A stretch of DNA of 64,000 bases from Nocardioides sp. SLBN-35 (GTDB lineage: Bacteria > Actinomycetota > Actinomycetes > Propionibacteriales > Nocardioidaceae), in contig NZ_VFNU01000001.1 of the NCBI RefSeq assembly GCF_006715725.1, forward strand, positions 4,712,001-4,776,000, in the 5' to 3' direction. Shown in pieces: positions 1-8,794 of this stretch (position 1 is its first letter; every line of letters starts with the position of its first letter). The position numbers and the translations under genes were made by a program. A model generated the notes under the pieces. That model searched no databases. It was not told the DNA's origin and was given only the letters and a program-made list of their open reading frames with translations.

Positions 1-171
1 GTGGTCCCCGAGCCGGTGGGCGCGCTGACTCTCGACGGCGTCGCCTACCGCCCGCTCGTGCGCCCGGCCCGGAGCGTCGAGCTCGCGGTGGCGCACCGGG
101 CCGAGCGCACCGAGCCTCACCTGCACCGGACACTGGCGGTGCTGCAGGACCTGATCAGGGTCAGCGGGTAG
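1..171 (+). CDS. LysR-family regulator, C-terminal fragment (cut by window edge)
   Basis: Only the last 56 codons are visible, ending at TAG 169-171. The residues (PEPVGALTLDGVAYRPL and SVELAVAHRAE) look like the end of a LysR effector-binding domain. The start lies outside the window, so neither ligand nor target can be named. The stop codon overlaps the end of the convergent MarR gene by 11 bases. Its closeness to the benzoate cluster does not show that it regulates that cluster. Confidence 0.75.
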   Translation: MVPEPVGALTLDGVAYRPLVRPARSVELAVAHRAERTEPHLHRTLAVLQDLIRVSG

Positions 172-616
172 CGGCGATCACCGCCGTGAGCCGGGCGTGC
201 AGCTCGAGCAGCTCCTCGACCGGCATCCCGAGTCGCTCCACGATCGCCGGCGGGATCGCCTCCGCGTCGTCGCGCAGCGCCCGGCCGCGCTCGGTCAGCA
301 CCACGGCCAGCGCACGCTCGTCGCGCGGGTCGCGCTCGCGCCGCAGGTAGCCGGCCGCCTCCAGCCGCTTGAGCAGCGGCGAGAGCGTGCCCGGGTCGAG
401 GTCGAGCAGCTTCGACAGCTCGGTGACGCGCAGCGGCTCGCTCTCCCACAGCGCCAGCATCACGAGGTACTGCGGGTGGGTCAGGCCCAGCGGCTCGAGC
501 AGCGGCCGGTAGAGCGCGATGACGTTGCGCGAGGCGATCGCCAGGGCGAAGCAGACCTGCTGGTCGAGCGCCAGCGGATTCTCCGGCTGCGGACGGGAAT
601 CAGAGGCACTGGGCAT
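161..616 (-). CDS. MarR/OhrR-type regulator
   Basis: A 151-residue winged-helix MarR protein. The N-terminal block VCFALAIASRNVI followed by LTHPQYLVMLALWE matches the OhrR subgroup, and Cys22 sits where OhrR carries its peroxide-sensing cysteine. The central HTH (VTELSKLLDLDPGTLSPLLKRLE) and wing (RRERDPRDERA) are intact. ATG at 616 is chosen over an upstream ATG at 646 because the ten extra codons lie in the AT-rich promoter region and are unlike the family. No ohr gene is nearby, so the target is probably its own promoter and perhaps the divergent small membrane gene. The OhrR assignment is by motif only. Confidence 0.85.
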   Translation of the reverse strand: MPSASDSRPQPENPLALDQQVCFALAIASRNVIALYRPLLEPLGLTHPQYLVMLALWESEPLRVTELSKLLDLDPGTLSPLLKRLEAAGYLRRERDPRDERALAVVLTERGRALRDDAEAIPPAIVERLGMPVEELLELHARLTAVIAATR

Positions 617-660
617 GTTGTTAGTGTAGCAATAGTTGGTGTACAAATTATTGGCCCACC
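617..660. promoter_or_regulatory. AT-rich divergent promoter/operator region
   Basis: This stretch is far richer in A and T than the surrounding DNA and separates the MarR gene from the divergent small membrane gene. It contains short TTG..CAA dyads (TTGTTAGTGTAGCAA at 618-632) of the kind MarR proteins bind. Autoregulation is inferred from position, and no exact known OhrR box is visible. Confidence 0.45.
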
Positions 661-678
661 ATGAACGGAGCAGATCCG

Positions 679-1020
679 ATGAGCATCGACACCGCGCCCC
701 GCCGACGCCGCCACCTGATGGATCCGGCCCACCCGGTCCGTCCCGTCAACGACCGGGCACTGACGAACGTGCAGCGCTGGGTGATGTCGACCCTGGTGGT
801 CTTCACCGCCGCCCACCTGGCGGCGGGGATGGTGATCGCGGCGCTCGAGATCGAGCCGTCAGCGGGCGCCGCCCGGGTCGGCCTGAACGTCATCGGCGGT
901 GCCTTCATGGCGATCGCCGTGGTCGCCGCCCGGAAGATCCACGGCCGCCCGGGCCTCACCACGTGGCTGCTGGTCGCGCCGCTCGTCACGGCGGTCGGGC
1001 TCTGGCTGACGTACCGCTGA
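679..1020 (+). CDS. Small membrane protein, unknown function
   Basis: A 113-residue protein with a basic, proline-rich N-terminus of about 35 residues and three hydrophobic segments (STLVVFTAAHLAAGMVIAAL; VGLNVIGGAFMAIAVVAA; TTWLLVAPLVTAVGLWL), so it is probably an inner-membrane protein. ATG at 679 is preferred over ATG 661 because a GGAG sits 9 bases before it. It is divergent from the OhrR-like gene, and its 3' half lies opposite the hydrophilic tail of benE. I do not recognise a named family. The alternating hydrophobic pattern supports a real gene. Confidence 0.6.
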   Translation: MSIDTAPRRRRHLMDPAHPVRPVNDRALTNVQRWVMSTLVVFTAAHLAAGMVIAALEIEPSAGAARVGLNVIGGAFMAIAVVAARKIHGRPGLTTWLLVAPLVTAVGLWLTYR

Positions 1021-2199
1021 GGGGCGAGCGGCCAGCCAGGTCGCCACGACCCCGGTCACCAGCCCCCAGAAGGGCGCACCCAGCGAGAGGAAGCTGACGC
1101 CCGACGCGGTGACCAGGAAGGTCAGCAGGGGCGCGGTGACGTCGGGACCCGCGAAGGCCGAGGCGAAGGCGCCCTGCAGTGCCCGGAGCAGGGCGAGCCC
1201 GGCCAGCGCCGCCACGAAGGCAGGAGGCGCGGCCCCGAGGAGCGCGACGGCGAGCGGGGCGAGCATGCCGAAGCAGATCGCGACCACGCCGCAGACGATG
1301 CCGGCGGCGTACTGGCGCTCACGGCGCCCCGAGGCGGTGAGCAGGGCGTTGGTCGGTCCGGTCAGGCAGCTGCTGATCGCGCCGACGGCGGCCGACGGCA
1401 GCGAGACCAGGCCGCACGCGATCGTCACGAACCGCATCGGCGCGCGGTGGCCGGCGGCCGCGAGGACCGCCATCCCCTGGGCGTTCTGGACGAACACGAC
1501 GGTCACCGCGAGCGGCAGCACGAGCTCGGCGGCCGCGGCCCAGGAGAAGGTCGGCACCTGCAGCACGGGTACGGCGAGCACGCTGCCCGGCCACGCGACC
1601 GGCTCGACCGTGCGGGTGACGAGCACGGCCACGACGCCGGCGAGGACAGCCGCGACGACGGGCGGCAGCACCGCGCGCACCCGTGGGAGCAGCGCGACGA
1701 CGGCGAAGGCGGCGACCATCGGGGCGGCGACCCCGGCCGTCGTACCGACGGCGGAGACGAGCCCGGTCCCGAAGCCGAGGAAGACACCGGCCACCATCGC
1801 CATCACCACGGGCGTGGGCAGGGCAGCCATCAGCCGGTCGACGCGGCCGACCAGGCCGAGGACGACGAGCAGGACCGCGGTGAGGAGGTAGGCGCCGAGG
1901 ACGTCGGACCACGGCAGGTGCGCGGCTGCCTGGCCGACCAGCGCGGTGCCGGGGATGGTCCAGAAGAAGGCCAGCGGCTGCTGGTGCGCCCAGGAGGCGA
2001 CGACCGTCAGCACGCCGTTGAGCACGAAGACCCCGAAGATCCACGAGCTGACCAGGTCGGGCCCCAGGCCCGCGCTCGCCGCGGCCGTCAGGATCACCGC
2101 GACCGGACCGGTCATCGCGAAGATCGCGCCGACGACGCCGTTCGCGACCTCGGTCGGGCCGAGGTCGCGGACGACGTGCTTCAGGCGGGGACGGGTCAC
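859..2199 (-). CDS. benE: Benzoate/H+ symporter BenE
   Basis: A BenE-family secondary transporter with about 11-12 hydrophobic segments. It keeps the family's opening (ANGVVGAIFAMTGPVAVILTAA) and the signatures FGTGLVSAVG and VQNAQGMAVL. It would bring benzoate across the cytoplasmic membrane. It is the last gene of the minus-strand ben operon, and its GTG start overlaps the benK stop (GTGA). The protein is about 50 residues longer than usual: from roughly residue 392 it becomes a charged, non-membrane tail that runs antisense to the gene at 679-1020. The frame is open to 859, so the tail is real or the gene has lost its ancestral stop. Confidence 0.88.
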   Translation of the reverse strand: MTRPRLKHVVRDLGPTEVANGVVGAIFAMTGPVAVILTAAASAGLGPDLVSSWIFGVFVLNGVLTVVASWAHQQPLAFFWTIPGTALVGQAAAHLPWSDVLGAYLLTAVLLVVLGLVGRVDRLMAALPTPVVMAMVAGVFLGFGTGLVSAVGTTAGVAAPMVAAFAVVALLPRVRAVLPPVVAAVLAGVVAVLVTRTVEPVAWPGSVLAVPVLQVPTFSWAAAAELVLPLAVTVVFVQNAQGMAVLAAAGHRAPMRFVTIACGLVSLPSAAVGAISSCLTGPTNALLTASGRRERQYAAGIVCGVVAICFGMLAPLAVALLGAAPPAFVAALAGLALLRALQGAFASAFAGPDVTAPLLTFLVTASGVSFLSLGAPFWGLVTGVVATWLAARPSAVRQPEPDRRDERRDQQPRGEARAAVDLPGGDHGDRHEGTADDVQADPGGAR

Positions 2200-3479
2200 G
2201 TGCGCGCCACGACCAGGTCACCCTGCCCGCCGGCGACCGGGGCGGACTCCTCCTCGGCGCGCGAGCGCGGGACGAGCAGGGTCACGACGGCGCCGGCGAC
2301 GGCGACCGCGGCGAAGATGCGGAACGCCGTACCGCCGCCCAGGCCGGCGCCGACGAGGGCACCGCCGATGACCGGGCCGAGGATGCCGCCCAGCCGGCCG
2401 AACCCGGCGCACCAGGCCACACCGGCGCCGCGGGCCGAGGTCGGGTAGTAGTTCGACACCAGGCCGTAGACGAGCACCTGGGTGCCGATGGTGCCGATGC
2501 CGGCGACCGCGACGGCGAGCACGAGGGCGCCGGCCGGCAGGCCGAGCGGGAGGAGCAGCAGCGCGGCAGTGGCCATCAGGAAGGTCGTCGCGACGACGCT
2601 TCGGGCGCCGAGCCGGTCGGCGGCGGTGGAGGCGAGCAGGCCGCCGACGATGGCACCGCCGTTGAGGACGAGCAGGAAGGTGAGCGCCCAGTCCTTGCCG
2701 TAGCCGTTCTGGCCCATGATCTCGGGAAGCCAGGTGTTGAGGCCGTAGGTCAGCAGCAGGCCGGCGAAGCTCATCGTGCCGAGCAGCAGGGTGGCCGGTC
2801 CGTAGTGGCGGCTGGCGAGCGCGGCGAAGCCGACCCGCTCCGCGGCGGCCCGGGGGCGGCCACGCTCGGCGAGCCACTTCGGGGACTCGGGCAGCTTGAG
2901 CAGGGCGAGCGGGAACAGCACGACCAGCGGCAATGCTCCCACCCAGAACAGGCCGCGCCAGCCGGTGACGTCGTCGAGGACCAGTGCGACGAGCGCCGCG
3001 AGGACACCGCCGGCGGGCACGCCGCTGTAGACGAGCGCGTTGTAGCGGTTGCGCTGCCCGGCGGGCGCGAACTCGGCGACCAGCGCACCGACGGTCGCGA
3101 CGAGCGCGCCGACGCCGATGCCGGTCAGGAACCGGCCGATCCCGAAGGTGGCCACGCTGTGGGTCGTCGCGGTCACCCCCATGCCGACAGAGAACCAGAC
3201 GATGTTGACCAGCACCACCCTCCGGCGACCGATCCGGTCGGCGACGGCGCCGGCGGCCAGCGCGCCGACGAGCACGCCGACCAGCGCGTAGCTGCCGAGG
3301 CGGCCGGCCGCGGCCGGGGTGATCGTCCCGAGCTGGCTCGGGTCGCCGAGGAGGACGGGGACGACGGTGCCGTAGACGACGAGGTCGTAGCCGTCGAAGA
3401 CGAGGGCGGCGGCGCACAGCGCCACCACCCAGGCGACGGTACGGCGATCGCCGGGTGCGGTGGGTGAGGTGGTGGTCAT
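2196..3479 (-). CDS. benK: Aromatic acid:H+ symporter BenK (MFS, AAHS family)
   Basis: A 427-residue, 12-TM major facilitator. It shows the aromatic-acid symporter motif FDGYDLVVYGTVVPVL in TM1, the MFS loop motif GAVADRIGRRRV between TM2 and TM3, and the second-half loop TAADRLGARSV. It imports benzoate or related acids. ATG 3479 is chosen because AGGAGC precedes it, rather than an upstream in-frame start at 3515. It lies downstream of benR and overlaps benE by 4 bases. The 190-base gap before it carries the motif shared with the benA promoter, so it probably has its own promoter. Confidence 0.92.
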   Translation of the reverse strand: MTTTSPTAPGDRRTVAWVVALCAAALVFDGYDLVVYGTVVPVLLGDPSQLGTITPAAAGRLGSYALVGVLVGALAAGAVADRIGRRRVVLVNIVWFSVGMGVTATTHSVATFGIGRFLTGIGVGALVATVGALVAEFAPAGQRNRYNALVYSGVPAGGVLAALVALVLDDVTGWRGLFWVGALPLVVLFPLALLKLPESPKWLAERGRPRAAAERVGFAALASRHYGPATLLLGTMSFAGLLLTYGLNTWLPEIMGQNGYGKDWALTFLLVLNGGAIVGGLLASTAADRLGARSVVATTFLMATAALLLLPLGLPAGALVLAVAVAGIGTIGTQVLVYGLVSNYYPTSARGAGVAWCAGFGRLGGILGPVIGGALVGAGLGGGTAFRIFAAVAVAGAVVTLLVPRSRAEEESAPVAGGQGDLVVART

Positions 3480-3538
3480 CAGGCTGCTCCTGCGGGAGGG
3501 ATCGGGTCGGAGCACGACCCTGCCAAGGCGTGACCGCG

Positions 3539-3557
3539 GTCACACGAGGGCTTTTGC
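3539..3557 (-). promoter_or_regulatory. Ben-type promoter motif upstream of benK
   Basis: On the minus strand the sequence is GCAAAAGCCCTCGTGTGAC. It matches the site upstream of benA at 17 of 19 positions. Its first base is 78 nt from the benK start codon, the same distance as at benA. The preceding bases are also similar (CCCGG, then CAGGACC here and CAAGACC at benA). It is probably the BenR activator site or an activator-dependent promoter; this is inference. Confidence 0.65.
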
Positions 3558-3668
3558 CGGTCCTGACCCGGGTGGGGATCCATCACCGTCGGCGATCAAT
3601 CCACCCTCCCCGTGGTCGGTCCACAGGAGGCGCGGAGCGGGGGCGTCAGAGCGTGAAAAGCGGCCGGC

Positions 3669-6317
3669 TCACCGCGACCGCCGCGCGGCGAGCTCTGCCC
3701 GCGAGCGGACCCCGAGCTTCGCGTAGACCCGGGTGAGGTGGAACTGCACGGTCTTCACCGAGAGGAACAGCTCGGCGGCGACCTCCTTGTTGCTGCGGCC
3801 CTGCGCGACCAGTCCGGCCACGGCCTCCTCCTGCGGGGTGAGGTCGTCGAACTCGCGGTGACCGCGGACCACGTTGACTCCGCCGGCGGCCAGCTCGCGG
3901 TCGCAGCGCGCGACGTACGTCGCGGCACCGAGCGCGAGATAGGCGTCGCGGGCGGTGGTGATCACGGCGTCCGCCTCGGCCCGGCGGCCGGCGCGGCGCA
4001 GGGTCTGGCCGTAGGCGAAGTGGACGCGGGCCCGGTCGTAGCGCAGTGGCAGCGGCTCGAGCAGCGCGATCGCCTCCTGGAAGCAGGCGCGGGCGGCGTC
4101 GAGGTCGCCGCGCACGCCGTACCAGCGGCCGCGGGCGTAGGCGAGGCGGGCGGTCGCGGAGGCGTGGCCGTGCTCGCGGGCGACCTCCTCGTGCCGGGTC
4201 AGGAAGGCGTCGGCCTCGTCCTGCCGGCCGACCAGGACGAGGGCGTTGGCGTGCACGTCGGCCCACGGCCAGTAGCCGGGCTGCTCGACCCAGTCCCGCG
4301 CCCACGGCTGGGTGAGCGGCGCGAGGGCGCGGACGACGGACGGGTAGTCCGCCCGTGCCTCGCTGTACGCCGCCCGGGCCAGTGCCGCCGGCACCCGCAT
4401 CAGCTCGTAGTCGCGGCTCGCGGCGTCACCGGTGCGCAGCGACTGCTCGGCGGCGTCCCAGTCCCCGCGCAGGGCGAGCACCTGGGTGCGGGTCCAGGCG
4501 AGCAGCGGCACCAGCAGGCTCATCCCGGAGCGCTGCGCGACCTCGAGCCCGGCGGTCGACGTACGCATCGCCTCGTCCCAGTCGCCGGCCTGGAACTGCA
4601 CGCGCGCCAGCCAGCCCCGCGCCCACAGCGAGATCCGCAGCGAACCGCCCAGGAAGTCCGTGGGTACGGCGCTCTCGAGCTCCTCGCGCGCCCGGTCGGG
4701 GTCGTCGGCGGCGAGGTGCAGCCAGCCGGTCGCCATCGTGACCCGCTGCGCGACCGGTCCCTCGGGCACCCGCTCCATCAGCGCGCGGTAGCCGTCGAGC
4801 GCCACGTCGATCCCCTCGGTCGGCGCGACCCCGAGCCCGCGGACCGCGGCGGCCTCGACGGCGGTCGGCGCGGCCGGGTCGACCAGCTCCATCGCGCGGT
4901 CCGCCCAGGTGACCAGCTCGCGGGGCCGGCAGCGGGCGAGGTGGTGCAGCACGTAGCGCTGGGCGACGAGGGACGCCGTGCCCGGCTCGCGCCGCGGGTT
5001 GACCAGCTCCCACGCCCGGCCCAGCCGGCTCTCCGCCTCGGCGGGCCGGCCGCGGACGACGGCCAGGTAGCCGAGGACCGCGTTGCGCAGCGGGGTCTCG
5101 CGCAGCGACTCGAGCTCGGGCAGGTAGCGCGAGGCGCGCGGCACCTCCCCTGCGCCGACCAGGGCGTCGACCCCGCGGACCAGCCGGTCGCCCCGGGCCT
5201 CGCGGTCCGCGCTCGCCTGCGCCGCGAGGACCAGCAGGTCGGCCGCGGCGCTCCACGCGCCCTGGCCGGCCCGCTCCCCGGCGAGCGCGTCGAGCCGGTC
5301 GGCGAGGTCGTCGTCGGGACGCGGGTGCGCGAACCAGCGGTGCCGCAGTGCGACGGCCGGGTCGGCGACGACGTCCGCGGCGCGCTCGTGCAGCTCGGAG
5401 CGACGGACCGGGCCGAGGTCGTCGAGCACCGCCCGGCGTACGACGGGATCGGGCAGCCGGGTCCAGGCGTCGTGCTCGTCGAGGCTGAGCAGCAGCCCGC
5501 CGCGCAGGGCATCGCCCATCGCCGCCGTGGTGCCGTCGAGCCCGGCGACCGCGCCGGCGTCCTCCACCGGGACCGCCCGGGCATGGCGGTCGGCGGTCTC
5601 CAGCACCGCGACGGCCTGCACGAGCGAGCGGCCCGCATCGTCGAGCGCACCCAGCGCGGCCCGCACCGCGCGGGAGGCGGTGGCCGGGGCGGGCAACGCG
5701 AACCACGGCGCGGTCCAGTCGCTCGCGGGTACGTCGTCCAGCAGCTCGACCACGTGCCGGACCCGGCCGCCGGTGTGCCGCAGCAGCCGGTCGACCTGGC
5801 TCGCGGGCAGCACCACGCCTCGCTGCTCGGCGATGGCCGCGACGTCCTCACCGGTGAGCGCGGCGAGCGGCAGCACCTGGTCGGCCGCCGCACGGACGCC
5901 GTCGAAGAGCAGGTCCTGCGCGGGATCCGCACCACCGGGCACCTGCCAGCCGAGCACCACCCGCGGGCCGTTCGCGGCCCGGGCAGCGCTGACCAGGGCC
6001 TGCACGGAGGAGGGGTCGGCGTGGTGCGCGTCCTCCAGCACCACCAGGTCCCCCGCGCCGGGCACGACACCGCCGAGAGCCGATCCCGGCGCGTCCTCCC
6101 ACGACAGCCCGAGCAGCCGGTGGACTGCGTTCGCCCTGTCTGCGTACGCCCGCAGGAAGGTGCTCAGCCCGCCTCCCGCCGGCGCCGTGACGAGCACCAG
6201 TCGTGCCTCGGTGCCGGCCAGGTCGTCGAGCGCTCGACGCCGGGTCGGCACCAGGGACGGGCCGGGGGTCACAAGGTCACCGTAGGGCCTGGGCCGGACC
6301 TCAGCCGAGGTCGCCAC
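3669..6317 (-). CDS. benR: BenR, large LuxR-family (LAL/STAND type) transcriptional activator
   Basis: An 882-residue regulator with an N-terminal P-loop NTPase-like region (about residues 20-330), a long TPR-like helical region rich in Ala/Arg/Glu, and a C-terminal LuxR HTH (LTPQEEAVAGLVAQGRSNKEV, then LSVKTVQFHLTRVYAKLGV). It lies between benCD and benK, as the LuxR-type BenR does in the Corynebacterium glutamicum ben cluster, so control of ben transcription by benzoate is likely. The Walker A is degenerate: APAGGGLST has Leu51 where lysine is expected. The Walker B region VVLEDAHH remains. The GTG start at 6317 overlaps the benCD end by 17 bases; a GTG at 6272 is a possible later start. 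Confidence 0.85.
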   Translation of the reverse strand: MATSAEVRPRPYGDLVTPGPSLVPTRRRALDDLAGTEARLVLVTAPAGGGLSTFLRAYADRANAVHRLLGLSWEDAPGSALGGVVPGAGDLVVLEDAHHADPSSVQALVSAARAANGPRVVLGWQVPGGADPAQDLLFDGVRAAADQVLPLAALTGEDVAAIAEQRGVVLPASQVDRLLRHTGGRVRHVVELLDDVPASDWTAPWFALPAPATASRAVRAALGALDDAGRSLVQAVAVLETADRHARAVPVEDAGAVAGLDGTTAAMGDALRGGLLLSLDEHDAWTRLPDPVVRRAVLDDLGPVRRSELHERAADVVADPAVALRHRWFAHPRPDDDLADRLDALAGERAGQGAWSAAADLLVLAAQASADREARGDRLVRGVDALVGAGEVPRASRYLPELESLRETPLRNAVLGYLAVVRGRPAEAESRLGRAWELVNPRREPGTASLVAQRYVLHHLARCRPRELVTWADRAMELVDPAAPTAVEAAAVRGLGVAPTEGIDVALDGYRALMERVPEGPVAQRVTMATGWLHLAADDPDRAREELESAVPTDFLGGSLRISLWARGWLARVQFQAGDWDEAMRTSTAGLEVAQRSGMSLLVPLLAWTRTQVLALRGDWDAAEQSLRTGDAASRDYELMRVPAALARAAYSEARADYPSVVRALAPLTQPWARDWVEQPGYWPWADVHANALVLVGRQDEADAFLTRHEEVAREHGHASATARLAYARGRWYGVRGDLDAARACFQEAIALLEPLPLRYDRARVHFAYGQTLRRAGRRAEADAVITTARDAYLALGAATYVARCDRELAAGGVNVVRGHREFDDLTPQEEAVAGLVAQGRSNKEVAAELFLSVKTVQFHLTRVYAKLGVRSRAELAARRSR

Positions 6318-8784
6318 CGGCGACGGGCAGGACCGTCCCGGTGATGTAGGTGGCCTCGTCGGAGGCGAGGAACGTGATCGCCGCCGCCTGCTCGTCGAGG
6401 GTGCCGTAGCGGCCCATCAGCGAGGAGTCGAGGGTCTGGTCGATGTGCGCCTGGAACCACGCCCGCTCGGTCGCGGTGCGCGGTTCGGGGGTGCCGCGCG
6501 AGATCCGGCGGGGCGGGGCCTCGGTGCCGCCGGGAGCGGTCGCGACGACGCGGATCCCGCGGTCGGCGTACTCCAGGGCCAGGGAGGCGGTGATCGCGTT
6601 GATGCCGCCCTTGGCCGCCGAGTAGGGGATCCGGTGGATGCCGCGCGTGGCCGCCGACGAGACGTTGACGATCACGCCGCTGCCGCGCTCAACCATCCCG
6701 GGCAGGGCCGCGCGACAGGCCAGCAGCGTGGTCATCAGCGAGCGGTCCAGCTCGGCGGCGATCTCCTCGGCGCTGAACTCGGTGAACGGCTTGAAGTTGA
6801 TCGCGCCACCGACGTTGTTGACCAGGACGTCGATCCGGCCGAACCGCTCGCGGACCGCGTCGGCCAGGACCGAGGCACCGGTCCAGGTCTCGAGGTCGCA
6901 GGTCACGGGTACGGCGTTCGCGCCCTGCCCGGTCAGCTCGTCGGCCAGCTCCGCGACCAGCTCGGAGCGGTCGGCCAGCACCAGCGCGCCGCCCTCGGCG
7001 GCGATCCGGCGCGCCACCTGGGCGCCGATGCCCTGGGCCGCGCCGGTCACCACGACGACCTTGCCGGCGAACCGCCCCGGCGTGACGAAGCGCGGCCGGG
7101 TGGCGGCGGTGGCGTCGGACATCGCCCGGCGCATGGTCTGCTTCGACCGCTCGGCGTGGGCGACGATCAGCTGCCGGGCGACCTCGCGGTCGCCGGCCTC
7201 GAACGCCTCGACGATCTCGACGTGGTCGACCGCGCAGCGCGGGTGGCACCACGTCGCGTGGCGCAGCACCTCGCCCATCCGGCCCTTCACGCCCAGGGCC
7301 TGGTAGGCCTGCAGCAGGTGCTCGTTGCGGGTCTGCACGAACAGGTAGTCGTGGAAGGCGGCGTTGGTCTCGGTGTACGCCGCGGCGTCGACGAAGTGGT
7401 CGCCGTCGACGTACGGCAGGGTGGCCTCGGCCAGCAGCCGGTAGCCGGCGAGCTGCTGCGAGCCGAGCCGGCCGATGGTCAGCTCGAGGGCGCCGAGCTC
7501 GAGCGCCTCGCGGGCCTCGAAGATCGCGTCGGAGGACTGCACGTCGGGGTGCTCCTCGCCGATCTCGTACTCACCCGCCGTGTCGTCGCCCGCCTCGTCG
7601 TTCCCCGGATCGGCGGCACGCGCTGCGAACACGGTGCGGCCGGCGATCCCCCGTGCGTCCCCGGCGATGATCAGCTCGTCCTCGGGGTCGGCGCCGGTGT
7701 CGACCACCGCTGCCGGCGCCGCCACCGTCGGCGCGGCCGCCTCGGGCACTGCCAGCGCGAACTTCTCGTAGTAGAACCCGGTGGGCTCGATGCCGGCGTC
7801 CGCGACGTGGGTGCGCACGGCCTCCACCATGGGCGGCGGGCCGCACAGGTAGATCGCCACGTCGCCGTCGTAGAGGTGCTCGGGGCGGATCAGGCTCATC
7901 ACGTAGCCCTTGTTGGCCGCGGTGCTCGCCGGGTCGGACACGCAGTGGTCCCAGGTGAGGCCGGGCAGTCCGGCCGCGACGTCGGCGATCTGGTCGAGCG
8001 CGACCAGGTCCTCGTCGGTGCTGACGCCGTAGACCAAGTGGGCCGGGCGGGTCGAGGCGTCGGCGCGCATCTTGCGCAGCATCGACAGCACCGGCGCCAG
8101 GCCGGTGCCGCCGGCGAGCAGCAGCACCGGCCGCTCCGTCTCGCGGAGGAAGAACGAGCCGTGCGGCCCGGTGAAGCTCAGCTCGTCGCCGACGGCCGCG
8201 CGCTCGGCCAGCCAGGTCGACATCGCCCCGCCGGGCGTGAGCTTGACCAGGAACGACAGCCGCTCCTCGTGGGGCGCGCTGCTGAAGGAGTAGGACCGCG
8301 TGACGTCGGTGCCGGGGACGGCGATGTTGACGTACTGGCCCGGCAGGAAGGCGAGCTCACCTCGGTTCGGGATCTCGACGGCCAGCTCGACGGTGGTGGC
8401 CGAGAGCCGGGTCAGCTCGGTGACCCGGGCGTCGTACGTCGCCGCGCGGGTCTTCGCGACCTCGGACGTGCTGGCGACCTGCAGGACCAGGTCGGAGCGC
8501 GGCCGCATGCTGCACGGCAGCACGTAACCGCGGTCCGCCTCGTCGGCGGGCAGCGCGTCCTCGATGTAGGTGCCGGCGTCGTACTCCCCCGACTCGCAGA
8601 ACGCCTTGCAGGTCCCGCACGCGCCGTCGCGGCAGTCGAGCGGGATGTTGATCCGCTGGCGGTACGACGCGTCGGCCACCGTCTGGTCGGCGCGGCAGGT
8701 GATGAACCGGGTGACGCCGTCCTCGAAGGACAGCGCGACCTGGTGGGTCGCGACCTCCGTGATCGGCTCGGTGTCGACGGACAT
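6301..8784 (-). CDS. benCD: BenC reductase - FCD domain - BenD dehydrogenase fusion
   Basis: One uninterrupted 827-codon frame holds two consecutive benzoate enzymes. Residues 1-100 are a 2Fe-2S ferredoxin (Cys51, 56, 59, 91). About 105-345 is the FAD/NADH reductase (RSYSFSSAP; AGGTGLAPVLSML; YLCGPPPM), which passes NADH electrons to BenAB. About 400-553 resembles an FCD domain, the ligand-binding part of GntR regulators (NAAFHDYLF; HVEIVEAFEAGDREVARQLI). From about residue 555 comes an SDR dehydrogenase (TGAAQGIG, NNVGG, YSAAK), matching BenD, which oxidises the benzoate cis-diol to catechol with CO2 loss. An internal ATG at 7122 opens the BenD part. RBS is GAGGGGG and the gap to benB is 10 bases. 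BenC and BenD are usually separate genes. Confidence 0.9.
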   Translation of the reverse strand: MSVDTEPITEVATHQVALSFEDGVTRFITCRADQTVADASYRQRINIPLDCRDGACGTCKAFCESGEYDAGTYIEDALPADEADRGYVLPCSMRPRSDLVLQVASTSEVAKTRAATYDARVTELTRLSATTVELAVEIPNRGELAFLPGQYVNIAVPGTDVTRSYSFSSAPHEERLSFLVKLTPGGAMSTWLAERAAVGDELSFTGPHGSFFLRETERPVLLLAGGTGLAPVLSMLRKMRADASTRPAHLVYGVSTDEDLVALDQIADVAAGLPGLTWDHCVSDPASTAANKGYVMSLIRPEHLYDGDVAIYLCGPPPMVEAVRTHVADAGIEPTGFYYEKFALAVPEAAAPTVAAPAAVVDTGADPEDELIIAGDARGIAGRTVFAARAADPGNDEAGDDTAGEYEIGEEHPDVQSSDAIFEAREALELGALELTIGRLGSQQLAGYRLLAEATLPYVDGDHFVDAAAYTETNAAFHDYLFVQTRNEHLLQAYQALGVKGRMGEVLRHATWCHPRCAVDHVEIVEAFEAGDREVARQLIVAHAERSKQTMRRAMSDATAATRPRFVTPGRFAGKVVVVTGAAQGIGAQVARRIAAEGGALVLADRSELVAELADELTGQGANAVPVTCDLETWTGASVLADAVRERFGRIDVLVNNVGGAINFKPFTEFSAEEIAAELDRSLMTTLLACRAALPGMVERGSGVIVNVSSAATRGIHRIPYSAAKGGINAITASLALEYADRGIRVVATAPGGTEAPPRRISRGTPEPRTATERAWFQAHIDQTLDSSLMGRYGTLDEQAAAITFLASDEATYITGTVLPVAGGDLG

Positions 8785-8794
8785 CGGGTCCCCC

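Noticed and set aside
3738..6344. 868-codon open frame on the plus strand opposite benR
   Set aside because: It is antisense to a clear LuxR-type gene, and its residue content (Gly/Arg/Gln/Asp/Val-rich) is that of a shadow frame in high-GC DNA.
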